NCBI GenBank assembly: GCA_000697355.1
Contig: JNEN01001243.1
Location: 248,001-312,000 of the forward strand
Direction of reading: 5' to 3'
Length of the DNA stretch: 64,000 bases
Source of the DNA: Syncephalastrum monosporum B8922
Lineage: Eukaryota; Mucoromycota; Mucoromycetes; Mucorales; Syncephalastraceae
The notes below the pieces were generated by a model. It searched no databases. It was given only the letters and a program-made list of their open reading frames with translations, and was not told the DNA's origin. A program made the position numbers and the translations under genes. Shown one piece after another: positions 11,699 through 21,941 of this stretch. Numbering within the stretch: the first letter of the stretch is position 1; the number at the start of each line of letters is the position of its first letter.

Positions 11699-12005
11699 AT
11701 GCGCTTTTACTCACTCTTACTCCTGTCGCTCGGTGCTGCTGTGGTCATGGCTTGCCCCGAACGTGAAGAAGATCCCACTGAGGTGGACGTCCACGGTAAA
11801 GCTGACCGCAACATTGAAGCAAAGTAGACCCTTAATTTTGTGTGCCCTGCTCTTATCCCCTGTAGATTGCATCCAGTACACCAGGGAGCAATGCAAGCAG
11901 AGCTGCCCACGCGGTTTCATGCGCTTTGGCCGTTCTACTTGTGAAGAAGAAGAAGGTGGTTGTCATGCGTTCAAGTGCTGCCGTGAAGTCCACAAGGAAG
12001 CCTAG
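11699..12005 (+). CDS. Small secreted eight-cysteine protein
   Basis: Two exons (11699-11795, 11866-12005) joined by a 70-nt GT-AG intron encode 78 aa. The N terminus is a clean signal peptide (MRFYSLLLLSLGAAVVMA), so the mature chain is about 60 aa. The mature part has eight cysteines in the spacing C-x(n)-C-x7-C-x3-C-x11-C-x6-C-x4-CC, with an acidic EEEE patch and a charged C terminus. Such chains fold as disulfide-stabilised extracellular miniproteins; members include antimicrobial, inhibitor and effector-like proteins. I do not recognise the family and assign no activity. Strong TATA box, short leader and a nearby AATAAA (12114) support a real, independently transcribed gene. Confidence 0.75.
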
Positions 12006-12113
12006 GATTCCTTCTTTTCTATACCCATTCGCCGCCGTCACTCTATGTACTCGCTTACTTTTCTTCCTGTGCTTTGAAGAGCATGTGGTGACAGCAAAGA
12101 AATAATTCGGACC

Positions 12114-12119
12114 AATAAA
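12114..12119 (+). terminator. Poly(A) signal AATAAA of the small secreted protein
   Basis: AATAAA about 110 nt after the stop codon, consistent with a 3' end shortly downstream. Confidence 0.5.
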
Positions 12120-15100
12120 AATGGATGCTTTGGGTAGATAGCCAAACTCTAAAGCCCTTTTGTGTACTACGGTCTGTTGCGCAGGCATATTGCCATAATG
12201 AACTCAAACGCGTATCTACATGCGTGCATTTGCGCATTATCATAGATCATATGGCTTGGACGACGCCATGATGGGGTCATGATCATGATATATGTGCGCG
12301 TGTGTGTATGACCTTCTTCTGCATACTGTTGATTTCTTGGGGCTATGCTCTTTGTGGTCTCGTGCATATATTTTTTTCCAGGTGGATGATATGCGGCGCT
12401 GATGTTTTTCCTTTTACTAAAACCTGTCCATTCAGATAGCTTTTCGGGGCAGGCCGTCTCTATGAATCCTCCGACAATAACAATTAATCCTTCTTACCTG
12501 TTAGTGAACTATAGGATGTTTGTTTATTGCAATTTAAGCATGTAAGAATATTTACAATTTTTTCGCTAATAGTGGGTCGGTGTCCTGTTTTGTGAAAAAA
12601 TAGAAAACTGAAAAAAAAAAACGAAAAGAAAAAATCAGCTGCACGCATATGTGGCGCAATTGACGTTTTGTATTTGAGAGTGATAACATGCGTCGAGTGG
12701 TGTGCTGTATGGAGTGAGCTGATGTTTGAATCTTTTTCCTTATATCGGGGTTAGCAAACAGGCTGCAGCTGGCCGCAGCAAACCAATCATGAACTAGCAA
12801 TTCGCGTATCAGACTAGCTAATGTCACTAGAGAAAAAGGTTAGCAAATAATGAAGGACACCTGCGGTCAGTGTCACTGGTGTAAGAGGTCGATCTATCGT
12901 GAAAAAAGAAATGAAGCATGTTCAATACGTCACAAGACTTAATCCTGACAGTAAGGTAAAGACAGGCAAAGGCATTAGTCCCGTTTGCCTAGACGGCGAT
13001 AACAAGAAAATGCAGCAAAATGTTGCGAGTTTTTATATCTTCAAAGGATTTCACTTCTGCAGAGCAAGCGTAAGGCATACATACAGCATAATGCATTATG
13101 TATGAGAAGTCAGTTCATCGTGCGTCCATGTCAATAGACAACCCCCATTTCTTGGTATCTGGAGCACGGCTGCGCAGAATCAAGACATAAGCTTGCATAG
13201 CAGGACACACAAGTAGTATCACCACGAGCATCGTAAAAGGAGACGAAGTGCCCGTTCTTCCGTTTCAAGGTATAATGCGGCACTTCTTCTGATTTCGTTT
13301 AAAAACAGAGTAGTTTGATTGGAGCATCATGAAACGGATTTCAAGAATCAATTGACCCGGGTGTACGGAAAAAAAAGATTCGCGCGAGTGCTGTGCACCC
13401 ATCATTTACAGTTCGTTTCATCAATGCGCGTTAAAGAGCGAGGCGTGCGTCTAGTCTGTCATGTACAAGTGTGAGAGTAATAGAGACGAGTGTATGCGTT
13501 GACCGCGCGGTCGGTTGCGTGCATGACCCAGAAACTGTCGACCTATCACCGTCATGATAATTGGATGATGCGCGTGAGCTGCCGTGTAACGCTTTCCTAA
13601 AAAAGCTTCGACTATGAAACGAAAAAGATCCATCATCATCACTACCATCATCAAGCAGCAGTTTGGGAGCAGCAGATTGGGCCGTGATACCCCTAATTAT
13701 TATTATTATTTTTTTTTCGCCTACTCAGCTGGCGCGGGTAACAATCTCAAACACTTTCTTTTTTTGTCATCTTACGAACCACCAGGAGTCGAGGGGTTTT
13801 GTGGCCCGCGGGCAGGGCGGAGACGAGGGCGAAGGGGTTAGAAGGCAAGGAGGGAAGAGAGGGAGGATGGGGGTTGTGGAACAAAAAAAGTGGAACGCGG
13901 GCTGGGCGGATTAGGACGGGCGTGCGCACAAAGTGCACGACACACGCGTGCACTCTCTTTCTCATAGGCTGCTTAGAACAAGGAAAGAATAAGAATAAAG
14001 AAATGGGATTTGGGCGGTGCGTTAAGTGACGCTCTGAGATCCAAATTCAGGCTTTTCCGTTCCGTTTCAAAAGGATAAAAACATTTAGTGCGGCACAACA
14101 TAACATATACAAAGCACTTTTTCTTTGAAGAAGATCCGCGGTCGTGGAGCTAGGTGTGCTTGTATGTATGTACGTTGTTTGTAATGATTTTTATGGTTGA
14201 TCGTTTATGGGTCTGTCGTTTGCGCGGCGGCGCGCGCCCTCCTGGATGGAAGGAAAAGATTTTTTTTTTTTCGCTGCGGGGTTGTAAAGTCCCTTGAATT
14301 CTTTTTTTGTGCATATATCCGTAACCCCGCCGATCACTAACTATTTCTCTCGGCACACCGCTCTTTCATTTCGATCAAATAGACATACAATGACACAAGA
14401 GCCAAGTCTCTCGTATTACCTTCAGCCACAATGATATGATGTGAGCAGCGCGGAGGTGTGAATTAGAAGAATGAATTTGGGGGGTGGGCATAACGAGGCG
14501 TGTGTGTATATATCTTTATTGATGTGTCGCGTAGCAACATGATGCGCGTCTGCGTTTTGTTATGTTTGTTGCTACGCTTCTGACGCCGTTCGCAAACATT
14601 GGTACCACCGGCGCTTTAAGAAAGAAAGAAAGAAAAGAAAGTTTGAGTTCAACCCATTGTGTATTTTTTATGTGTACACATGAAGGAAGGGAGAAGATCA
14701 TTAAGTAGGTCTGGTGGAGGAGAGCATGATAGACCGGTTCCACACTATTCCAAGACGGTGAAAAGAGCAAAAAAAGAAGGTTCATTCTTGGCTTCTATAT
14801 CCCTTAGTGCACAGCTTCTTGGTCCCAAGAAGACATCGCGCGAAAAATATAAAAAAAAAGATTTTTTAGACAGGTCATTTCCCCGATCCCTGTACCCTTT
14901 CTTTTTACCCAGTTGTTCTCGGCATCCTCAATTACCTTATCGTCATCCTTGCATCGTTGTTTATACACGAACCTGCTTCCTTTCTAACTTTTTACGGGAC
15001 ACCAACAAGAAACTATTTTTGGCTGTCATCGATTTCTTTTTTGAAAGAGAGAAAAAGAAGACGCCCTCGACTTGCCCCCCTTCTTCCCGGATCCCTTTCT

Positions 15101-15311
15101 TCCTATTCTGCACACCTTTCTCCCCTTTGCCGCCTTTTCTTCGACAGCCTTTTTGCCTCTTCTCTTCCCCTTTGTCAATCGTCTTGACAAGATTCTCATT
15201 CCTCATTGCGCAACCGTGAGCCCTCTTTGTTCTTTTGTCCTTACTCTCCTCGTCCATTTGCTCCTTGTATCGGCCTAGTCCCCTTTTCCCTTTTATAACC
15301 CATATCCGCAC
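12120..15311. other. Intergenic region; 3' part is the pyrimidine-rich leader of the APSES gene
   Basis: Roughly 3.2 kb. No domain is recognisable in 12.1-14.6 kb; short ORFs there are chance. From about 14880 to 15300 the plus strand is strongly C/T-rich, as in promoters and long leaders of fungal regulatory genes, and leads directly into the APSES start. ORFs in this pyrimidine-rich part exist because stop codons are rare in such sequence. Confidence 0.5.
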
Positions 15312-16694
15312 ATGAACGGCTACATCAATTACACGGACGATACGGCTACCTATGACTCAATGCCTACGAAGCATGCCGTCCAGTCACCGTTTCAACAGCA
15401 TCAGCAACCGTCTCAACCCTCTGTGTACTTTGGGGTTCAGCAACCTTATTACTATACCAGTATGCTCAATGACGCATCCTATCCCCACGGTTCCTGGTCG
15501 GTCCCGCCGCCACCACCGCCCGCCATGCACCAGTCTTTCCCTGGCCAGATAGACCTGCAGCAGCATCATCATCATCATCATCATCAACAGCATCATCAGC
15601 AGCACCAGCACCAGCAGCAATCACAACAAGCACCACAGCAACAGATGCGGTCACCTTCTCAACCACCACGGCCGAAACTGACCACATCTGTGTGGGAGGA
15701 CCAAGGCACCGTTTGTTTTCAAGTGGATGCACGCGGGATTTGCGTTGCCCGACGCCAAGGTAATTCACATATTTTGATTCAAACCAGCCCCTCTCTTCCC
15801 CCCCAAAAAAGAACAATATTGGATATAGCGTGTGCGTGTGTTGTGTTGTGATGTGAATCTGGAGAACGTGGCGCACACCCTTCCCACGTTTATACTAATT
15901 GAAACTTGTAAAGATAACGACATGATCAATGGCACCAAGCTTTTGAATGTGACCGGTATCTCGCGGGGCAAGCGTGATGGTATCCTAAAGAACGAAAAAG
16001 GCCGAGTCGTGGTCAAAGTCGGCGCAATGCATCTCAAAGGCGTGTGGTAAGTCGATCTTATAGTTTTAATCTTTTGCTTTGCACCATTCGAAGATACAAG
16101 TGCTAAGACCAGTATAGGATCACTTTCTCACGTGCAAAAGCACTTGCTGTACATTTCAACATTACCCAAGTGCTACACCCTCTGTTCGAGGACGACCTGG
16201 CTGCATACTACTGCCACTACAGTGCGCAAGACTCTGTGCAACGTTCGATCACCAGGCCATCCTATCCCGTCTCAGGGGAGAACAGCTACGACGGATCGGT
16301 TTCCCCCGTGTCATCCATGATCAAGCATGATGGAGCAGGAGCAGGAGCAGGAGCAGGAGCTACTGCCTCGTCATCATCGTCATTAGCACCGCAACAGCCC
16401 ATGCCACAAGACCACTGGCATTCTTCCTCTTTCGACCAGCAGCTGGTCCTCAGTGGCACGCAATCCTCCATAATCTCAGAGTCAGCCCCCAACACGCCCG
16501 ATGCTTCCATGTTCCCGCCGCACGACACATCGACCGTCCCCTTCGGTGGCATGTTCTCCTCCGCCGTTGCAGGGTACACTTCTCCTATCTCCCAACGCTT
16601 ATCCTCGCCCGCCTCTTCTGCATCTCTGACCGCGTCTGCCAATGCGATGGCCGAAACCGACGACCTGTTTTATTACTACTACCATCAAAACTAA
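15312..16694 (+). CDS. APSES-domain transcription factor (StuA/Efg1/Phd1 type)
   Basis: Three exons (15312-15759, 15914-16046, 16118-16694) give 386 codons (385 aa). The N-terminal 115 residues are low complexity (poly-Pro, poly-His, Gln-rich). The APSES DNA-binding domain (about residues 125-225) is unmistakable: [20 protein letters not shown], then [52 protein letters not shown] and LHPLFEDDL. It is assembled across two introns in correct phase. The C-terminal half is Ser/Ala/Gly-rich without a known domain. Members of this family are KilA-N/bHLH-like fold DNA-binding proteins controlling hyphal growth, sporulation and morphogenesis in fungi; the specific role here is inference. No ankyrin repeats, so it belongs to the StuA/Efg1 rather than the Swi4/Mbp1 branch. 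The single-exon pyrimidine-rich leader upstream is typical. Confidence 0.93.
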
Positions 16695-17106
16695 TACTGC
16701 CCTACTTCTCCCTGCCCTCCCCCTGCCCCTTATCTCTTGTTGTTTCTTTTTCCATTTTCCTATTCTATCAACCCCCCATATACCATTTCGCATGTCAGTA
16801 ATCATATCGAATAAAAGCAATTCATAGCTTCAAGCGCTTCGTTTTGTTTTCGTTGCCGAAGGAAAGAGAGGGGGGTAGAGAAGGTAGACGAAGTAGAAGG
16901 AAGAGAACGAACAGAGGGCTGGGGAGCAGGGAAGGAGGAAGGCGTTAGGAAGGCGTTGGCAGACAGGGTCAGGGAGAGGCTGAGACGTGTTTTTCATGTA
17001 TGATGAGAGTGTAGTGAAGTGTGGTGTGGTGTGGTGTTTCGTGTTCTTTCTGTTTTTGCGTGTGTGTGTGTGTGCGTGTGTGAAGTGTGTGCGGTGTGTG
17101 AGAATC
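16695..17106. other. Convergent 3' spacer between the APSES and reductase genes
   Basis: About 0.4 kb. It contains an AATAAA at 16810-16815 for the APSES transcript and a (GT)n microsatellite at about 17059-17082. No gene seen. Confidence 0.5.
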
Positions 17107-18722
17107 TTACGACTTGCGGAAATCAAACACGGCCTCAGGTCGGTTGGCTAAAATCTACATGCATGCATACACATTCATGATCAATATTTTCATGCACATC
17201 GCTCGTTTTAGTCTTCCCCTTAATGACGTTACCCTATCAATATCCATCATGATGTCGTCCGTGAGTAAATGTCTGATCTTGAGAGCCTCGATGTTCTCGC
17301 GCGCCTGCTCCGGCGTCGACGCCCCAATGATAACCGTCGACACATACGGGAAACGTAAACACCATGCAATTGCCAGTTGTGCAGGCGTGCAGCCGAGCCG
17401 TTGCGCAATTTGCTGTCATATCATGTCGTGTCTTGTCAATACACCCAGATAACCGGAATTGTAACGCATTTTCCTGTGTCACTTACACACATCTGCTTGA
17501 CCTTCTCCACCTTTCGTCGCCCTTCTTCGCTGAAGAACCCGGCCCGGAAGCGGTTGATCACCGGATGGTCTTCGATCGCAAATCGCGACTGTGGAGGGAT
17601 CACGCCATCGTTGTATTTGCCCGTCAACAGACCTAAGCAATATGTCAGTCAGCCTAGGGAACCCTATGACTAAGCAGATATACATCAATCCTACCAGAGG
17701 CAAGAGGCGACCATGTGCAGAGTCCCATTCTGTATTTCTTGTAGAGGTAGCAGTATTCTTTCTCGACACGTTCACGGTTCAGCATGTTGTATTGTGGTGA
17801 CTGTAAAAAGCAAAAGATGTGCATTCCGATTTAGCGCTGCTCTATGTCCCGTCTGTGGCCCTTTTCCAGAAAAAATAAATATGATAATGATGATCATACC
17901 TCAGTGATCGGCGGTATAAGGAGCAGTTTGTTTGCAACCGCATGGGCTTCAACGACCAAGTGGGCCGGCCACTCGCTTGTCGCCCAGTAGAGTGCCATGC
18001 CCTTGTCGATGCACCAGTTGAAGGCACGTACAATCTCCTCCATGGGTGTGTCTGGGTCTGGAACAGTATGTGCGTCTAAGCATGCGATCTCACAATATTT
18101 CCTGTTGGGTCGGACAGGTATCGCTTACCAGGACGTTGGGCATATAAGACGTCGACGTAATCGAGCTGTAACCGTTGGAGACAAGCGACTGTGCCCTCAA
18201 ACACATGTTTCCGAGACAAACCGCGGTCGTTTGGCCCTTTTCCGCCCCAGAACACTTTGGTCGATATGACAAAATCGGATCGTTTCAACCCTTCCTGACT
18301 TCGCAAGGCATGACCCAGGTCGATCTCTGCTTGGCCGCCTGCAGTGAAGAAACATTTCATGTGCTGAGGTGAGATGTGGTGTCACGCACACGCGTCCACT
18401 GCACGCACCTGAATGTGACTCGGCCACGTCAAAATGGTTGATGCCAAGTTCAAGTGCTGCCCGCACAATGTCTGTCGTCTGTTCTGTAGGCAGCGTTTGA
18501 GCTGTTTGCTAAGCCAAGTACACGGTGATGTTCATTTTACCCGGTGTGATTTGCCCGCCTGTATACTAGGGTGAGTTTTCCTTTTTTCCTTATTTTTTAT
18601 GGGACGCGTTTGTATTGGCTAAAAGGAAACGATCGCTTACCGAATGTGATCCAAGAGCCAAGTGACAATACGCTCACTTTAAGACCCGAGTTTCCTAGGT
18701 AACGGTACTCCATCGACTCCAT
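17107..18722 (-). CDS. Aldo/keto reductase, Kv-channel beta-subunit-like
   Basis: Nine exons on the minus strand, in coding order 18722-18641, 18558-18541, 18483-18409, 18338-18129, 18057-17900, 17800-17695, 17632-17487, 17412-17233, 17154-17107. They sum to 341 codons (340 aa), the usual length of the core of Kv-beta/AKR6 proteins. Signature strings: [91 protein letters not shown]6 proteins bind NADPH in a TIM barrel. The active-site Asp (D52) and Lys (STKVFW) are present, but the catalytic Tyr position (usually DTAEVY) reads DVAESH, so Tyr is His57. Exon 2 is only 18 nt. The alternative start is the second ATG, 9 nt downstream. It ends 128 bp downstream of the chitosanase stop in the same orientation. 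Confidence 0.9.
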
Positions 18723-18850
18723 CGAATGAGAGAAAAAAGACGCAAAAAAAAGGAAAAGGAAAGATGAGACTGAAACAAGTAAAGGAAAGCGAGAAAGGCC
18801 AGTGATGTGAGAGATAAAAGGCGGGCGGAAAAATATTGTCGCGTGCTTCT

Positions 18851-20453
18851 TTATTTTTGTGAGACGAGAGGATTGGGACATTTGTCTGGGATCGGCAGGT
18901 CCTCAGGTTGAGCACTGTTGTCGGGCTGGCTTTTACAATGTTGCTTATCCCAGTCAATGGACTCTGTTCCCTTGACAGTTACGTCGAACACTTGCAAGTG
19001 CACTGCTTCCTTGAGATCACGGTTTTTCTCCCAGTCATCGACCACCTTCTGCAAATCAAACATACGGTCCGACGAATCGTTCCTGCAAGCGTACATAGTC
19101 TGCATCAGATATGATCTAACGCCTTTTTTGTGCACTTACCAGACGTTTCCCGGGAAACAGCAGACCAGCTGCCGGCGGGTCGTGATAAACCGGGTCAGAT
19201 ATTCCTTCTCACTCTCCCCCTTCTTCTTTGGCCCGGTGATCTGGAGAATTCTTGGAAGATTGATTTCTGGCTCGACGTACTGGAAAGAGGTTGTTTGGGA
19301 GAAAAATATTTAGCCAGGTCTGTCATCCTTGCTTTGCTATTTTCCGGCCCCAGATAGGTGCTTTGTCATTTACCTGCCAACCATGCTGCACAATAGTATC
19401 TATACGAGCACGAAAATAGGATGCGGCATCAGATAATCATCATCATTATTGCGGGTTATAAACAGAAGCTGCTGTCTTTCTTTTATGCTTACCATAGAAC
19501 AGAGCTTTGCCAAGGTTGGAGTGGACGCCCACGCTGGCAGCGTACTTTAAAGCGGGCTTCATGTACATAGCATGGCCAACGTCAAGCTGCGTCTGGACAA
19601 ATTCGGCATCTTCGCAAGCAGCCTTCTTCCAGGCGGCATCAAAGCCATCGAGCTTATTGGTTTCATCACGGAGCGGATCACCGAAATCCAATTGGCTCAG
19701 GCGCTTCAATTCATTTAAATACTTTTTCAGGGGGGAGTTGGAACGGCGCTCAACATATCGAGCCACGACAGCGTACGCATCGTTGGTGCCTGTGGTGAAG
19801 CCAATATAACCACTAAAACCACAATGGCGCCATGAGTTGAGTTTCAATTTCCCTGTCTCTTCCTTTACCAGGTAAACCCACGGCAATCGCCTAACTTTTG
19901 GACAGCCTATTTTGTCAAGCATGAAAGTAATTAAATGAAGGGCACACAAGTAATTGGGTCGTAGCACACGACTTACGGCGTAACCCATATCGGTGTTGCC
20001 ATTTTCGAACCTGCCAAATGGATTGTATCCATTTTATGGTTATTCCTAGCCTGGAAAATGAATTGTATGTCACTTACACGTTGGTGATCAATTGAGCCAT
20101 TTTCATGGTGTGATTGTCCATGGACTGGTCCGGCAGATCGGTGATATCATAGAAACTAGAGATTGAAATGGTGGTCAGCGGTTGAATAACACGACAAAAC
20201 AGTAAACGCACGTAGTACAATTGGCAAGTTTTATGATGTTGGAGGATTTGCTGTCACCGCTTTTCTTCTTGGAGCCGCAACGGTCTGAATCGCTTTCAGT
20301 CTGGCTGAAGGCGAATTTACTGCACGTTGCTTTGGTAGCCTCAAAGTCGCCCTTGCAGTATTCGTTCGACTTTTGAGCTTGGACGCACCAGGTGCCGAGC
20401 CAGCAGCAGATAAAAAGCGTCAAGGTGATGCGAAATGTAAGGCCCGTATACAT
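18851..20453 (-). CDS. Secreted chitosanase, glycoside hydrolase family 46
   Basis: Eight exons in coding order 20453-20212, 20155-20078, 20010-19977, 19906-19869, 19812-19493, 19399-19374, 19279-19140, 19082-18851 encode 369 aa. A signal peptide (TLTLFICCWLGTWCVQA) marks secretion; a Cys/Ser/Lys-rich segment follows. GH46 enzymes hydrolyse chitosan with inversion, using a Glu general acid and an Asp that positions water. Here FENG (E109) and LGDCRGFT (D125), followed by CGYIGFTTGTNDAY, match that active-site layout, 16 residues apart versus 18 in the Streptomyces enzyme. Later strings DAAWKKA, AMYMKPALKYAAS, TIVQHGWQ and GESEKEYLTRFITTRR fit the family's second lobe. In Mucoromycota, whose walls contain chitosan, such an enzyme could remodel the own wall or digest others; which is unknown. 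The C terminus has an extra Cys/Pro-rich tail. Confidence 0.9.
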
Positions 20454-20510
20454 CAGACAAAGAAAAGGAAGGGGAAGGCTGGGATGAAGTATGAAAATGG
20501 GATGGAGTCT

Positions 20511-20519
20511 CTTTATATA
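20511..20519 (-). promoter_or_regulatory. TATA box of the chitosanase gene
   Basis: On the minus strand the sequence reads TATATAAAG, about 58 nt upstream of the ATG at 20453. Confidence 0.55.
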
Positions 20520-21941
20520 AGATGTCTCCTTTGAACCTCATATTTCATATGTTTCCTATCTTGGTAAGGTCCGATGGACACTAAATACATGAACAACCTT
20601 CTTTATGACATTATTGATGGAACCACCAAGACCCGGGTACTGCATATTTCAATCTGGGTTATTAACTTGGGGCTTACCCAATCATCTTACTTTTCCAGTG
20701 CGTTTTGTACATGTTCATTGCTTGCTATTCTCGTCGAAACCAGTGCTGCTACGCGGAGTATTGCTATACGGGACATTCTCCTATAGCAAAGTAGTTATAT
20801 AGTGGTCAGCGTGAGCCCACTTTTTGATCGATAATTGATTGAGTTGCCGTCGTACAGTTGACTCTTCTGCATGCAAGTTGTGTAAAAAGGTAATTACTCG
20901 CTAGATACTTTATGCAGGAACTGATTCTTTGTGCGGTACCTGCACATTACAAAGAAGGGAATGTGATGATTCACTTAAGGTGCATCACTCCTTACGCCTG
21001 GAAAAGAGCACTACAACAAGACCAGGAGAGTACCTTGCTCTGACGAGGAGGAATTACAGACTAAAAATGCGGGAAGTAGCAACCTTTTATACGCAGTAGT
21101 AGGTTGCAGTAGGTGGCGGGCAGGACGATGGACCAACGCTTCGTTCCTGAGAGACCATTGAATACTCCTTCTATCTATGGAAATCAGGTTGCCCAAACGA
21201 ATCCGGTCGTGGTGTTGTACGAGCAAATGAAAAGCAGGCGGTGGATAGCGCTTGAAATTCTTCAGGCGCATTGATAATAAGCATGATACACATCCCTGGG
21301 CGCGCGATATCGATATGTATATCATGCAGGACCTGCCAAAGCGACCAATAAAATGCTTCCCTAAAAGAATTCTCGCTTTTGACCGCGAATATGATAGAGT
21401 ATAGTGCGGCCTTTCGGTCTTGCGACATAGCTCCTGCCGCAGCAGTAGAGTAGTAGCAACAGCAGCAGGAGCTAGCGTGAGGTCCGGGTATCCTCGTTGG
21501 TACGCAGCAAGAAAGAGAGCTGTAAAGAATGAGGCAGGAGGAAACTGTCATAATCTAGATCAGATGTACATTACGCAACGGCAAATGCCAGTCGTAGTGT
21601 CATCCTGAGTATTTTCGTTCGTGACCTTGCTGAAAGACCAAGAAGATGCCTTGTAGTCTTATAGGAGTGAGGATTAATCGGATGCGGTGCTGCGGCAACG
21701 CCAAGCATAGAAAAGATGTTATCAGCAAAGTGGGGAGTTTCGGCCAGCGGCCAAAAGAATAAACTAAAAGGTCAAGTGAGCTGCGCGCGCTACTGGGGTC
21801 ATCGGACTGATGTTGTTCTGGGCGCCAAGAAGGGCAATCGCCAGAAACGCATAAATACAGTCGGTTTCTTTCATTTCCCTTTTTTTTTTATCTGCCCAGT
21901 AACGGAGAGACGGTCTCTTATTTCCACTTTTATTTTCTCTG
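20520..21941. other. Divergent intergenic region
   Basis: About 1.4 kb between the chitosanase promoter (minus) and the PB1 gene (plus). No recognisable gene; short ORFs on both strands show no domain. Confidence 0.5.

Noticed and set aside
14659..15219. 186-aa plus-strand ORF upstream of the APSES gene
   Set aside because: Lies in a pyrimidine-rich leader where stop codons are rare; product is low complexity.
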